This document shows, one piece after another, positions 7,901 to 15,045 of a stretch of DNA of 24,161 nt. The notes under the pieces are model-generated. The model saw only the letters and a list, made by a program, of their open reading frames with translations. It was not told where the DNA came from and did no database searches. The stretch comes from Anaerolineaceae bacterium UBA4890. GTDB taxonomy: Bacteria > Chloroflexota > Anaerolineae > Anaerolineales > Anaerolineaceae. Location of the stretch: positions 1 through 24,161 of the forward strand of contig DHCY01000043.1 in assembly GCA_002399085.1 (NCBI GenBank), in the 5' to 3' direction. Each line of letters begins with the position of its first letter. Within the stretch, counting starts at the first letter, position 1. The position numbers were made by a program, and so were the translations under genes.

Positions 7901-7931
7901 TTCACCCGATACGAATATCTACTGATATTAT
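7901..7931 (+). promoter_or_regulatory. Candidate promoter with overlapping inverted repeat
   Basis: TTCACC (7901-7906) and TATTAT (7926-7931) lie 19 nt apart, and TGA just before the -10 gives an extended -10 element, 24 nt upstream of the esterase ATG. A perfect inverted repeat, AATATC-TACT-GATATT (7914-7929), overlaps the -10 and could be a small operator. Confidence 0.4.
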
Positions 7932-7954
7932 TAATCGGTAGAAAAGAGAAGCAC

Positions 7955-8866
7955 ATGAAAACATTCCTGAAGATCGTAGTTTTGTTCGTTTGTGTCATGG
8001 TGGTGGTTGGGGCGGTGGGGGTGGTTGCCTGGCAGGTGGCAGACAGGGTGAACGGACACCTGGTTTCATCGGGCGAGAGGCGTGAATATTTGCTGCACGT
8101 CCCGGGCTCTTACGATGCTTCCACGCCTGTGCCATTGGTGATCACGCTGCATGGTTTTGCCCAGTGGCCTGCCAACCAGGCTTACGTCAGCCAGTGGAAC
8201 AAGCTGGCAGACGAAGAGGGTTTCATCGTGGTCTACCCCTCCGGTACCGGGTTCCCCAAGCGCTGGCGAGCGTCGTGGGATGAAAGTGATCCCCAGGCGG
8301 TGGACAAAGAAGTGCAATACTTCAAGGATTTGCTCGACCAGCTGAGCCGGGATTACAAGATTGACCCCGAGCAGATTTTTGTGAACGGGCTTTCAAATGG
8401 GGCTGGCATGGCGCTCAGGTTGGCATGCGAGGTGCCCGAGCGGGTGGCGGCAATTGGCGGGGTGGCAGGGGCTTACCTGGTGGACTTGGGTGGCTGCCCT
8501 GGCGGCGTCCCGGGCATCTTTTTCCATGGCAAGGCGGACCCGATCGTACCCTTTGAGGGTGGTCCGTCCGAACGATTCGCAATGCCTTTTCCGAACATTG
8601 CCAATTTTGTCGGTGATTACGCCCAGTTGAATCATTGTGAACCTGGCGCGCAAGTTTTTCTGACCCAAGGAAATGTTAGCGGGGCAAGTTATGAGGGCTG
8701 TGAGCTGGGGGCAGATGTGGTTTTCTATACCATTACCGATGGCGGGCACACCTGGCCCGGGGGCAGGGCATTACCTAAAAGGATCACCGGCAAAACCAGC
8801 GATGAATTGGACGCAACGCGCTTGATGTGGGACTTTTTTGTGGAACATTCGGCAGCAAAAAAGTAA
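7955..8866 (+). CDS. Secreted/anchored PHB-depolymerase-like esterase (LpqC / feruloyl esterase type)
   Basis: A 303-residue alpha/beta-hydrolase of the extracellular PHB depolymerase / polyhydroxybutyrate esterase / LpqC family. Residues 1-26 are a hydrophobic segment behind two lysines: an uncleaved anchor or signal peptide, with no lipobox. The oxyanion-hole motif LHG is at 65-67, the nucleophile Ser147 sits in GLSNGAG, the acid is probably Asp195 in HGKADPIVP, and the catalytic His265 lies in GGHTWPGG. This order and spacing match the family well. Members hydrolyse short polyesters, acetyl or feruloyl side chains of plant polysaccharides, or similar small esters; the substrate cannot be chosen from sequence alone. 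A weak AGAGAAG precedes the ATG. It has its own candidate promoter, lies between repeats and the convergent cold-shock gene, and appears monocistronic. Confidence 0.85.
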   Translation: MKTFLKIVVLFVCVMVVVGAVGVVAWQVADRVNGHLVSSGERREYLLHVPGSYDASTPVPLVITLHGFAQWPANQAYVSQWNKLADEEGFIVVYPSGTGFPKRWRASWDESDPQAVDKEVQYFKDLLDQLSRDYKIDPEQIFVNGLSNGAGMALRLACEVPERVAAIGGVAGAYLVDLGGCPGGVPGIFFHGKADPIVPFEGGPSERFAMPFPNIANFVGDYAQLNHCEPGAQVFLTQGNVSGASYEGCELGADVVFYTITDGGHTWPGGRALPKRITGKTSDELDATRLMWDFFVEHSAAKK

Positions 8867-8880
8867 GGCAAAACGTTAAA

Positions 8881-8910
8881 CAAAAAAGGCTGACCCAAAC
8901 GGATCAGCCT
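8881..8910 (-). terminator. Rho-independent terminator of the cold-shock gene
   Basis: Read on the minus strand, AGGCTGA...GG-GTTT-CC...TCAGCCT forms a stem of 7 + 2 bp with one mismatch and a 4-nt loop, followed directly by TTTTTTG. It lies 25 nt past the csp stop. On the plus strand no T-run follows, so it serves csp and not the esterase. Confidence 0.85.
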
Positions 8911-8934
8911 CTCCAGGTTTTACTTTAGTAAAGA

Positions 8935-9147
8935 CTAAAGAATAGTTACATCCTGCGCCTGGGGTCCTTTGGGACCGGCGGTGACTGTAAATTCTACCTT
9001 CTGATTTTCCTGCAGGCTTTTGTAACCTGTAGCGGTGATGGCGCTGAAGTGCACAAAGACATCCTTCGCACCCGAATCGGGGGTTATGAAACCAAAACCC
9101 TTTTCACTGTTGAACCATTTTACGGTTCCGACTTGACGTTCTGCCAT
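8935..9147 (-). CDS. Cold-shock protein (CspA family)
   Basis: A 70-residue single cold-shock domain that binds single-stranded RNA/DNA and melts RNA secondary structure. RNP1 (KGFGFI, residues 16-21) and RNP2 (VFVHF, residues 30-34) are intact, as is the WFN at 11-13. The frame stays open upstream to 9243, but the ATG at 9147 is chosen because the family starts here and AGAGGAG lies about 12 nt upstream. A strong extended -10 at 9256-9261 implies an untranslated leader of about 100 nt, typical of cold-inducible csp genes whose leader RNA folds differently at low temperature. It is divergent from the dehydrogenase gene and ends in a clean terminator. Confidence 0.96.
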   Translation of the reverse strand: MAERQVGTVKWFNSEKGFGFITPDSGAKDVFVHFSAITATGYKSLQENQKVEFTVTAGPKGPQAQDVTIL

Positions 9148-9255
9148 GATTTTTTTGATCTCCTCTGATCTAACTAAAAATTTGGTTTGTATTACTGGGG
9201 GTTTGGATCCGAATGACGAGCACTTTGAAAAGCAAACTACCAATTACAATGCACG

Positions 9256-9281
9256 AGTATACCATAGTTTGCGGTTGTCAA
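9256..9281 (-). promoter_or_regulatory. csp promoter, extended -10 type
   Basis: On the minus strand TATACT (9256-9261) is preceded by TGG, giving an extended -10. A perfect TTGACA (9276-9281) stands only 14 nt upstream, shorter than the ideal 17, so the extended -10 probably does most of the work. Transcription would start near 9249, leaving a ~100-nt leader before the ATG. Confidence 0.6.
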
Positions 9282-9358
9282 GCCCGAATAGTAACCAAGA
9301 AACAAGAAAAAATGCGGAGAAAGATCGAGCAGATAAACCATCTTAAGAAAAATTACTT

Positions 9359-9402
9359 TTGACAATTCAACCGATTTACTGGCTATAATTAACCAAAAAG
9401 GA
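9359..9402 (+). promoter_or_regulatory. Promoter and RBS of the beta-hydroxyacid dehydrogenase gene
   Basis: A perfect TTGACA (9359-9364) and a perfect TATAAT (9384-9389) are separated by 19 nt, two longer than ideal. AAGGAG (9397-9402) follows and the ATG is at 9411, so the transcript leader is very short. Confidence 0.75.
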
Positions 9403-9410
9403 GTTCTCCG

Positions 9411-10310
9411 ATGACTACGACGAGGATTGGTTATATTGGGTTGGGCACCATGGGTGGTGCCATGGCTGAGAATTTGATCAGGGCTGGCTACGACCTGACG
9501 GTCTACAACCGCACAGCCAGCAAAGCAGAGCGTTTTCTGGGGCTGGGTGCCCTCCTGGCTGAGACCCCTGCAGAGGTGGCGCGGCGCTCTGAGGTGGTGT
9601 TTGTGAATGTATCGGACACGCCAGACGTGCTGGAGGTGGTGTTTGGCGCTAATGGCGTCGCTGAAGGGGCGCATGCGGGCATGATATTGGTGGACCATTC
9701 CACGATCAAACCTGGTGCCAGTCGTGAAATTTACCGAAGATTACAGGAACTTGGTGTAGATGCGCTGGACGCACCGGTCAGCGGCGGCGATATCGGCGCG
9801 AAAAATGGCACACTGACGATCATGGTGGGCGGCGACGCAGAGGTGCTTGAAAAAGTGAGACCGATGCTGCAAGTGGTTGGCAAGAATATCACCCACGTAG
9901 GCGAAGCCGGTGCCGGGCAGGTGGCGAAGGCTGCCAATCAGATCATGGTCGCGGCGCAGATGGTTGCCGAGGCAGAGTTGATGCTCTTTGCGCAGAAATC
10001 TGGTGTGGATGTTCGTAAAGTCTTGGAGGCGATCAGAGGCGGGGCGGCGCAGTGCTGGACGCTGGATGTGAAACCCCAGCGGCTGCTGGCGGGAAACCGG
10101 GCACCGGGTTTCAAATCGAGCCTGCAAGCCAAGGATTTGAACATTGTGATGGAAACTGCCCACGAATATGAGGTGGTCTTGCCAGGCACGGCGATCAACA
10201 CGCAGCTCTTCAATGCCATGGTGGCAGCGGGCAGCGGCGATCTGGATAATTCAGCCGTGATCCAGGTGATTGAGGGGTTGAACAATGAGGAGTTGGTTAC
10301 GTCAGGTTGA
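9411..10310 (+). CDS. 3-hydroxyisobutyrate dehydrogenase family oxidoreductase (GarR/MmsB-like)
   Basis: A 299-residue NAD(P)-dependent beta-hydroxyacid dehydrogenase. The nucleotide-binding loop IGLGTMGGAMAENL is at residues 9-22, the substrate-binding signature DAPVSGG at 120-126, and the catalytic lysine is probably K173 in GQVAKAANQ. The helical C-terminal domain is complete. The family reduces or oxidises tartronate semialdehyde, 3-hydroxyisobutyrate or related acids; no neighbour gene fixes the substrate. Length is normal for the family. The final codons (about LVTSG) and the TGA stop lie in the first unit and lead-in of a palindromic repeat array, so the natural C-terminus appears to have been replaced by repeat-encoded residues. 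The upstream promoter and RBS support the ATG at 9411. Confidence 0.9.
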   Translation: MTTTRIGYIGLGTMGGAMAENLIRAGYDLTVYNRTASKAERFLGLGALLAETPAEVARRSEVVFVNVSDTPDVLEVVFGANGVAEGAHAGMILVDHSTIKPGASREIYRRLQELGVDALDAPVSGGDIGAKNGTLTIMVGGDAEVLEKVRPMLQVVGKNITHVGEAGAGQVAKAANQIMVAAQMVAEAELMLFAQKSGVDVRKVLEAIRGGAAQCWTLDVKPQRLLAGNRAPGFKSSLQAKDLNIVMETAHEYEVVLPGTAINTQLFNAMVAAGSGDLDNSAVIQVIEGLNNEELVTSG

Positions 10311-10482
10311 ACCCTTACAGGGCAGGAACGCAACCTGACCTACGAGGGGTTGGATACGTCAGGTTGAACCCTTACAGGGCAGGAACGCAACCTGACCTAC
10401 GAGGGGTTGGTTACGTCAGGTTGAACAACGCAACCTGACCTACGAGGGGTTGGATATGTCAGGTTGAACAACGCAACCTGAC
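10301..10482 (+). repeat. Four-unit tandem array of a palindromic repeat (GTCAGGTTGAA...CGCAACCTGAC)
   Basis: Four units lie at 10301-10339, 10358-10396, 10415-10439 and 10458-10482. Each begins GTCAGGTTGAA and ends CGCAACCTGAC, so each folds into a hairpin with a 9-bp stem (GTCAGGTTG/CAACCTGAC). Units 1 and 2 are 39 nt with an extra inner hairpin (CCCTTACAGGG); units 3 and 4 are 25 nt. The linkers are three near-identical 18-mers (CTACGAGGGGTTGG followed by ATAC, TTAC or ATAT). Unit 1 contains the stop of the preceding gene, and the sequence just after unit 4 is the RBS of the next. Single units recur at 23512-23540 (reverse) and 23653-23677. Confidence 0.95.
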
Positions 10483-10497
10483 CTACAAGGAGGAGCC

Positions 10498-11508
10498 ATG
10501 GATGCTCATGAGGCACGTTTGTGGACAACGATTGACGGAAAGATTGAATGCCAGCTTTGTCATCATTATTGCAAGATCCGGGAAGGCAGAAAAGGTCTCT
10601 GCCAGGTGCGGCGAAACGTGGACGGGGTGCTTTACAGCCTGAGTTATGGCAAGCTGATCGCCGCGCATGTCGACCCGATCGAGAAAAAACCGCTCTTCCA
10701 TTTTCTGCCAGGCAGCCAGAGCTATTCGATAGCGGCTCCGGGCTGCAATTTTAGGTGCGCCTGGTGCCAAAACTGGGATATCTCGCAGCTTACGGCGCGG
10801 AATGATCCGGAGCGGCTGGCTCTCACTGCCCCTGAGCAAGTGGTGAAGGCGGCGGTGCAGAGCGGGTGTAAAAGTATCTCGTACACCTACACCGAGCCGA
10901 CGATTTTTTACGAGTTCGCACGGGATGTTTCGGCGTTGGCACGGGAAGCAGGGCTGCGGAATGTGTGGGTGAGCAATGGCTACATGACCGGGCAGATGTT
11001 GGATGAAAATCTGCCGTTGATGGACGCCATTAACGTTGACATCAAGGCATTTGACGATGCGGTTTACCGAAAGTATGCCGGCGCGCACCTGCAGCCGATT
11101 TTGGATAATTGTGTAACCCTGAAGAAGGCAGGTGTGTGGCTGGAAGTGACCACCCTGTTGATCAAGGGAGTGAACGATGATGAAGCACAGGTGAGTGGGC
11201 TGGCGGAATTTATTGCCGACAAACTCGGGCAGGATACGCCCTGGCACATCAGCCGGTACTACCCGCAGCCGCAGTTTCAAGAGATCGCAGCCACGCCACC
11301 AGAGACGATCTTGAAGGCAGTAAAGGTTGGAAAAGAAGCCGGGTTGCAGTATGTTTATTCAGGAAACCTGGGTAGGAATGAAGACACTCATTGCCCGGTG
11401 TGCGGTGAGCTTCTGGTTGACAGGCGGTCGTTGTGGCTGACAGGGAATAGGGTTGAGAAGGGCGTTTGCCCGAAATGCGGAACCAAAATTGCGGGGGTTT
11501 GGGAGTAA
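10498..11508 (+). CDS. amrS: AmmeMemoRadiSam-system radical SAM enzyme (AmrS)
   Basis: A 336-residue radical SAM protein of the PflA-like AmrS family. The N-terminus has the characteristic cysteine set CQLCHHYC (18-25) and GLC (33-35). The iron-sulfur motif CNFRCAWC gives C83, C87 and C90, followed by QNW. The C-terminus adds a zinc-ribbon-like pair, CPVCG and CPKCG. Family members are predicted to make a glycyl- or other radical modification together with Memo and AMMECR1-domain proteins; neither partner is encoded here. A perfect AAGGAGGAG (10487-10495) sets the ATG at 10498. The gene directly follows the palindromic repeat array, so transcription may read through from the dehydrogenase gene, or an unseen promoter lies in the array. 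Confidence 0.9.
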   Translation: MDAHEARLWTTIDGKIECQLCHHYCKIREGRKGLCQVRRNVDGVLYSLSYGKLIAAHVDPIEKKPLFHFLPGSQSYSIAAPGCNFRCAWCQNWDISQLTARNDPERLALTAPEQVVKAAVQSGCKSISYTYTEPTIFYEFARDVSALAREAGLRNVWVSNGYMTGQMLDENLPLMDAINVDIKAFDDAVYRKYAGAHLQPILDNCVTLKKAGVWLEVTTLLIKGVNDDEAQVSGLAEFIADKLGQDTPWHISRYYPQPQFQEIAATPPETILKAVKVGKEAGLQYVYSGNLGRNEDTHCPVCGELLVDRRSLWLTGNRVEKGVCPKCGTKIAGVWE

Positions 11509-11510
11509 AG

Positions 11511-11577
11511 AAATCGTCGTCGCGAGGTCGATTTTTGAGACGAATCTCTTGCGATTTGGTCGAGGCAGGCCTCGACC
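11511..11577. repeat. Hairpins between convergent amrS and hutH
   Basis: GGTCGAGG-CAGG-CCTCGACC (11558-11577) is a perfect 8-bp hairpin followed by CTAC. It resembles a known style of dispersed palindrome and lacks a T-run. A longer, imperfect stem (AAATCG...CGCGAG with CTCTTGCGATTT, 11511-11557) begins 3 nt after the amrS stop. Together they fill the gap between the convergent genes and may end transcription or simply be repeat DNA. Confidence 0.5.
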
Positions 11578-11593
11578 CTACAAGAACAAATGG

Positions 11594-13117
11594 TTAAGCC
11601 AATTTACAAAACGCACCATTACTAACGGCATCGACCAGCTTGAGCAAATAGGGCTGGAAGAAGGCGTCCTGGGCAAAGAAAGGCACAATTTCTCGCACTT
11701 TGCGCATAGCCACAGAGGTTCCAGCGCCTTGCTGCAAGGTTGGGTTGGCAGAAAGCCTGAAATCTATCGCCTGGGCGGCTGCCATCAGTTCAATCGCGAC
11801 GATGGTGGTCACGTTTTCAAGAACCATGGCGCAGTGGTTGGCGGCATTGGCACCCATGCTGACATGATCTTCCACGTTGCCGGAAGAGGGCAGGGAATCC
11901 AGGCTGGCGGGGTGCGCCAGGGTTTTGTTTTCTGACGCCAGCGCTGCCGCTGTATATTGCAAAAGCATGAAACCCGAGTTCAGACCGCCTTGGGCAGCCA
12001 GGAAGGAAGGGTAGTGCTCGGTGTGGTTGTCGATCAATTTAGCAATCCGGCGTTCAGACATATTGCCCAGATCAGCCAGGGCGATTGCGAGAAAATCGAG
12101 CGCCAGAGCCAGAGGTTCACCATGAAAGTTGCCACCGGAAACGACTTCAACTTCTTGACCCTCAAAGAAAAGCAGAGGATTGTCGGTGACCGAATTGAGC
12201 TCGGTCTCCACAACGGTGCGGGCGTAATCAATAGCGCTGCGCACAGCTCCGTGTACCTGCGGGATACAGCGCAGGGTGTAGGCATCCTGAACGTTGGCGG
12301 AGCTATCGGGGCGAGTCAGTTGACTGCCTGAAAGCAGGTCGCGCACGCTGGCGGCGGTCTCGGACTGGAATTTTTGCGGGCGGGCAGCATGTATCTGTGG
12401 CAAAAAGGCGCGCAGGGTACCATTTTGCGCCTCCAATGACATGGCGCCGGCGCAATTGGCGGTGTCGATGAGCGATTCGGCGGCATCCACCAGCAATGCT
12501 CCCATGGCGGTCATCATGGTGGTGCCATTGGTTAGTGCCAGACCTTCTTTGGCAGCCAGTTTTATGGGCTGCAGACTGGCTTTCTGGAGGGCATCTTTTG
12601 CTTCAAGCGTTTGCCCATCCATGGAAACTTGTCCGACCCCCAAGAGGGGGAGCGCCATGTGAGCCAGGGGCGCAAGGTCGCCGGAGGCACCAAGCGAGCC
12701 TTTGGACGGGATAAGTGGCAGGATATTGCGATTGAGCAGTTCGATCAGCAGTTGCAAGGTTTCAATGCGAATGCCGCTGTGACCCTTGGCGAGCGTGTTG
12801 GCGCGAATGAGCATCATTGCCCGAACAGTTGGTTCATCAAGAAGCGGACCAACCCCAATGGCATGACTGAGGATGATGTTTTCCTGCAGCTTCTCCACCT
12901 CGTCAGCTGATATTAATTGGTCTTTGAATGCGCCAAAGCCGGTGGTGATGCCGTAGGCGATGCGCCCTTCACTAATCAGTTTTTGGACCGCATCGGCAGC
13001 GCGGTTGATGGCGGGAAGCGCATCGGCGGCGATAGAAACGCGGATAGCAGAGTTTCTGGCTACATTTACAACCTGTTCAATTGTGAGCTCACGACCATTG
13101 AGCAATATTTCTACCAC
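11594..13117 (-). CDS. hutH: Histidine ammonia-lyase
   Basis: A 507-residue member of the aromatic amino acid ammonia-lyase family, which deaminates L-histidine to urocanate, the first step of histidine breakdown. The Ala144-Ser145-Gly146 triad inside GSLGASGDLAPLAHM forms the MIO prosthetic group by self-cyclisation. The catalytic tyrosine is Y55 in YGITTGFG. His85 in LSHAIGVG and the later EDHVSMG favour histidine over phenylalanine or tyrosine. Full family length. The start is GTG at 13117, with GGAGG 4 nt upstream and no usable ATG nearby. It lies 12 nt downstream of the cyclophilin gene on the same strand, so the two probably share a transcript. No other hut gene is in the window. Confidence 0.95.
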   Translation of the reverse strand: MVEILLNGRELTIEQVVNVARNSAIRVSIAADALPAINRAADAVQKLISEGRIAYGITTGFGAFKDQLISADEVEKLQENIILSHAIGVGPLLDEPTVRAMMLIRANTLAKGHSGIRIETLQLLIELLNRNILPLIPSKGSLGASGDLAPLAHMALPLLGVGQVSMDGQTLEAKDALQKASLQPIKLAAKEGLALTNGTTMMTAMGALLVDAAESLIDTANCAGAMSLEAQNGTLRAFLPQIHAARPQKFQSETAASVRDLLSGSQLTRPDSSANVQDAYTLRCIPQVHGAVRSAIDYARTVVETELNSVTDNPLLFFEGQEVEVVSGGNFHGEPLALALDFLAIALADLGNMSERRIAKLIDNHTEHYPSFLAAQGGLNSGFMLLQYTAAALASENKTLAHPASLDSLPSSGNVEDHVSMGANAANHCAMVLENVTTIVAIELMAAAQAIDFRLSANPTLQQGAGTSVAMRKVREIVPFFAQDAFFQPYLLKLVDAVSNGAFCKLA

Positions 13118-13129
13118 CTTACCTCCGAA

Positions 13130-13642
13130 TTACTCTTCAATGATTTCAACGCTTTGAAGTTTAACTGCAGGAGAGCCAAACATCATTGGATCGCGAGGCG
13201 GAATGGCGAGGAGAATGTCGAGCCCTTCCACAACCTCACCGAAAACAGCGTGTTTGTTGTCCAGCCAGGGGGTGGGCACGTGGGTGAGGAAGAATTGCGA
13301 ACCGTTGGTGTTGGGTCCTGCGTTTGCCATGGAGAGAATGCCCGGTTTATTATGCCTTAGCTTGGGGTCGAATTCGTCACGGAAGTTATAGCCGGGTCCA
13401 CCACGACCAGTGCCAGTGGGGTCGCCGCCCTGAGCCATGAAGTCCGCAATCACGCGGTGGAAGATGGTGTCGTTGTAGTAACCTTCGCGTGCCAGGAAGA
13501 CGAAATTATTAACCGTGTTTGGCACTTGTTGAGCAAACAACGCCACCTTGATATCGCCATTGTCGGTTTTGAACGTGGCGGAATATTTCTTTTTCAGATC
13601 CAATGTAAAATCCGGTGCTTTAGTCCATTGTTTTTGTGTCAT
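13130..13642 (-). CDS. Peptidyl-prolyl cis-trans isomerase, cyclophilin type
   Basis: A 170-residue cyclophilin that speeds proline isomerisation during protein folding. The active-site signature is present: FHRV (61-64, catalytic R63), MAQGGDPTGTG (69-79), SQFFLT (115-120), W126 and H131. There is no signal peptide, so it should be cytoplasmic. The frame extends upstream to 13765, but the ATG at 13642 has AAAGGAG 7 nt before it and fits the family's N-terminus. It is the first gene of a probable two-gene transcript with hutH, and it is divergent from the YhfC-like gene across a 170-nt gap. That gap holds a candidate minus-strand -10 (TAAAAT at 13662-13667) without a clear -35. Confidence 0.93.
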   Translation of the reverse strand: MTQKQWTKAPDFTLDLKKKYSATFKTDNGDIKVALFAQQVPNTVNNFVFLAREGYYNDTIFHRVIADFMAQGGDPTGTGRGGPGYNFRDEFDPKLRHNKPGILSMANAGPNTNGSQFFLTHVPTPWLDNKHAVFGEVVEGLDILLAIPPRDPMMFGSPAVKLQSVEIIEE

Positions 13643-13812
13643 AGTAGTCTCCTTTGGGCTGATTTTATCAGAGGTTGGGAGGAATTGGCTATGTGTGCTT
13701 ATCCGGGGGGAGCGAAAACTCGCATATCCGCTTTTGTAAGGACTTTTCCTTAATCGGTCAGCCATGCTGATTGATGTGCGCCCTCAGAATCTCTCTGTGT
13801 TAAAATTGAAGC

Positions 13813-14472
13813 ATGCTCACGGACCTTGATGAAATTGACCAAGACACGGTTAAGTCACACAATTTTTGGCGGGTGCTGCTGGTGTTTTTTCTTGGTGTGG
13901 TTTGTTTTCTGCTGACCCAGGTTTTTACTCGGGTACCGCTTTTAGGCTGGTTACAAAAACAAATGGGTTTTTTGGTGTGGGCAATGTCATATCCCCTCTT
14001 GAGCGGGATCCTGGTTGCCTTGAGCGCCGGCGTGTTCGAAGAAAGCGGTCGCTTTGCTTTTAAAGCGCTGGCACTGAAACCAGCAAAATCGCCTTACTGG
14101 GAGCCGATCGTTTTCGGATTGGGGCATGGGCTGTGCGAGTCAATTTGGTTATTGAGACCCCTGTTTGGTATGATTTCTTTGGTCGGTCCAGGTCAGTTTG
14201 TCCTTCCGATTGTTGAGAGACTGTTGGCGATCGCGATGCATATTGGTTTTTCGGTGATTGTATGGAATGGTTTTCAACTGGATAATCGCTGGCAATATTT
14301 GGTATTGGCAATCCTCGGGCACGGACTGGTGGATGCCTTGATACCACTGGCTGGCAAGTTGGGATTAGGAACGGTAGAACTGGAAGCTGTGTTTTCAGGG
14401 TTGACGCTCTTATTAGTGATTTATACTGTCTACTCGAAAAGATACTATCGAAAAGAGGAATCTTATGAATAA
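13813..14472 (+). CDS. YhfC-family intramembrane metalloprotease-like protein
   Basis: A 219-residue polytopic membrane protein with about six or seven hydrophobic segments. It carries the signature residues of the YhfC/PrsW/CPBP group of membrane-embedded metalloproteases: FEESGR (E76, E77, R80), GLGHGLCE (H105, E109), MHIGF (H143) and GHGLVD (H170, D174). These glutamates and histidines lie within membrane segments and would hold the metal. Substrates of YhfC proteins are not well known. The ATG at 13813 has only a weak ribosome site; a TTAAAAT just upstream may be the -10. The 3' end overlaps the following lipoprotein gene by 8 nt, so the two are translated together and may act together at the membrane. 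Confidence 0.75.
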   Translation: MLTDLDEIDQDTVKSHNFWRVLLVFFLGVVCFLLTQVFTRVPLLGWLQKQMGFLVWAMSYPLLSGILVALSAGVFEESGRFAFKALALKPAKSPYWEPIVFGLGHGLCESIWLLRPLFGMISLVGPGQFVLPIVERLLAIAMHIGFSVIVWNGFQLDNRWQYLVLAILGHGLVDALIPLAGKLGLGTVELEAVFSGLTLLLVIYTVYSKRYYRKEESYE

Positions 14473-14875
14473 AACAAATCGGATTGTTTCTGTCATTTTG
14501 CTCGCTTTCTTTAGTCTGGGTTTATTGGCAGGCTGCGCCGCGAAATTGCCTGAGGGTTATGACGAGGATGTTGTGAAATCGGAGGCAGAGAAAGTGATCA
14601 TGCTGTTGGATCAGCGCGATGTCGATGGTTTGACAGCCATGCTGACCAATCAGATGAAAACCGGCTTGACCGAAGATGTTAAGGCTCAGATTTTTGCTGC
14701 GCTGGATGATTCTGGTCCGGTGCAGGAAATCGAGGAGTTGAAAACAACCGGAAGCACTGAGAATGAGATCACCTATGGCGTAGTGGTCGCCAAGGTCAGG
14801 CATGCCAACCGGGAAATTACTTATACGATCAGTTTTGACCCAGAGATGAGATTGGCGGGATTGTTTTTGCAGTAA
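14465..14875 (+). CDS. DUF3887-like lipoprotein
   Basis: A 136-residue predicted lipoprotein. It has a positive N-terminus (MNKTNR), a hydrophobic stretch and the lipobox LLAGC, with the lipidated cysteine at residue 24. The mature part is a small alpha+beta fold with the pattern 'A..vi..L...D...l...l...m...l', as in DUF3887/NTF2-like domains, with SGPVQEIEELKTTG in the middle and a final strand of the type ITYTISFDPEMRLAGLFLQ. Family members accompany membrane proteins or hydrolases, and no biochemical role is established. GAGGAA precedes the ATG, which overlaps the upstream membrane protease gene by 8 nt. A strong terminator follows about 120 nt downstream. The family name is moderately certain; the lipoprotein call is firm. 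Confidence 0.75.
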   Translation: MNKTNRIVSVILLAFFSLGLLAGCAAKLPEGYDEDVVKSEAEKVIMLLDQRDVDGLTAMLTNQMKTGLTEDVKAQIFAALDDSGPVQEIEELKTTGSTENEITYGVVVAKVRHANREITYTISFDPEMRLAGLFLQ

Positions 14876-14952
14876 ACGGACAGGGGGTGCCAGCGGATCA
14901 GCGTTTTAGCTCTTCGGAGGGATTATACCTACTTTCGCGAGGTCGGACGACG

Positions 14953-14966
14953 TGCCACTTGTGGCA
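14953..14966. other. Small perfect hairpin in the 3' region of the lipoprotein gene
   Basis: TGCCAC-TT-GTGGCA lies in the otherwise empty stretch 14876-14995 between the lipoprotein stop and the terminator. The surrounding repeat-like text (GCGAGGTCGGACGACG ... CCCACGCGAGG) suggests a folded 3' UTR or repeat relic. No reading frame here looks real. Confidence 0.35.
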
Positions 14967-14995
14967 TTAGCCCACGCGAGGATTGAATGTAAAAG

Positions 14996-15029
14996 AATAA
15001 ACAGGCTCTCACTCGAGAGCCTGTTTATT
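14996..15029. terminator. Bidirectional terminator between lipoprotein and E2 genes
   Basis: AATAAACAGGCTCTC (14996-15010) and GAGAGCCTGTTTATT (15015-15029) form a perfect 15-bp stem with an ACTC loop. The A/T-rich outer part gives T-rich tails on both strands, so it can stop the lipoprotein transcript from the left and the E1-E2 operon from the right. Confidence 0.9.
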
Positions 15030-15045
15030 TGTCATTGTTATTGGT

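Noticed and set aside
10301..10482. CRISPR array
   Set aside because: The intervals between repeats are near-identical 18-mers and not unique spacers, the repeat length varies (39 or 25 nt), and no cas gene is present.
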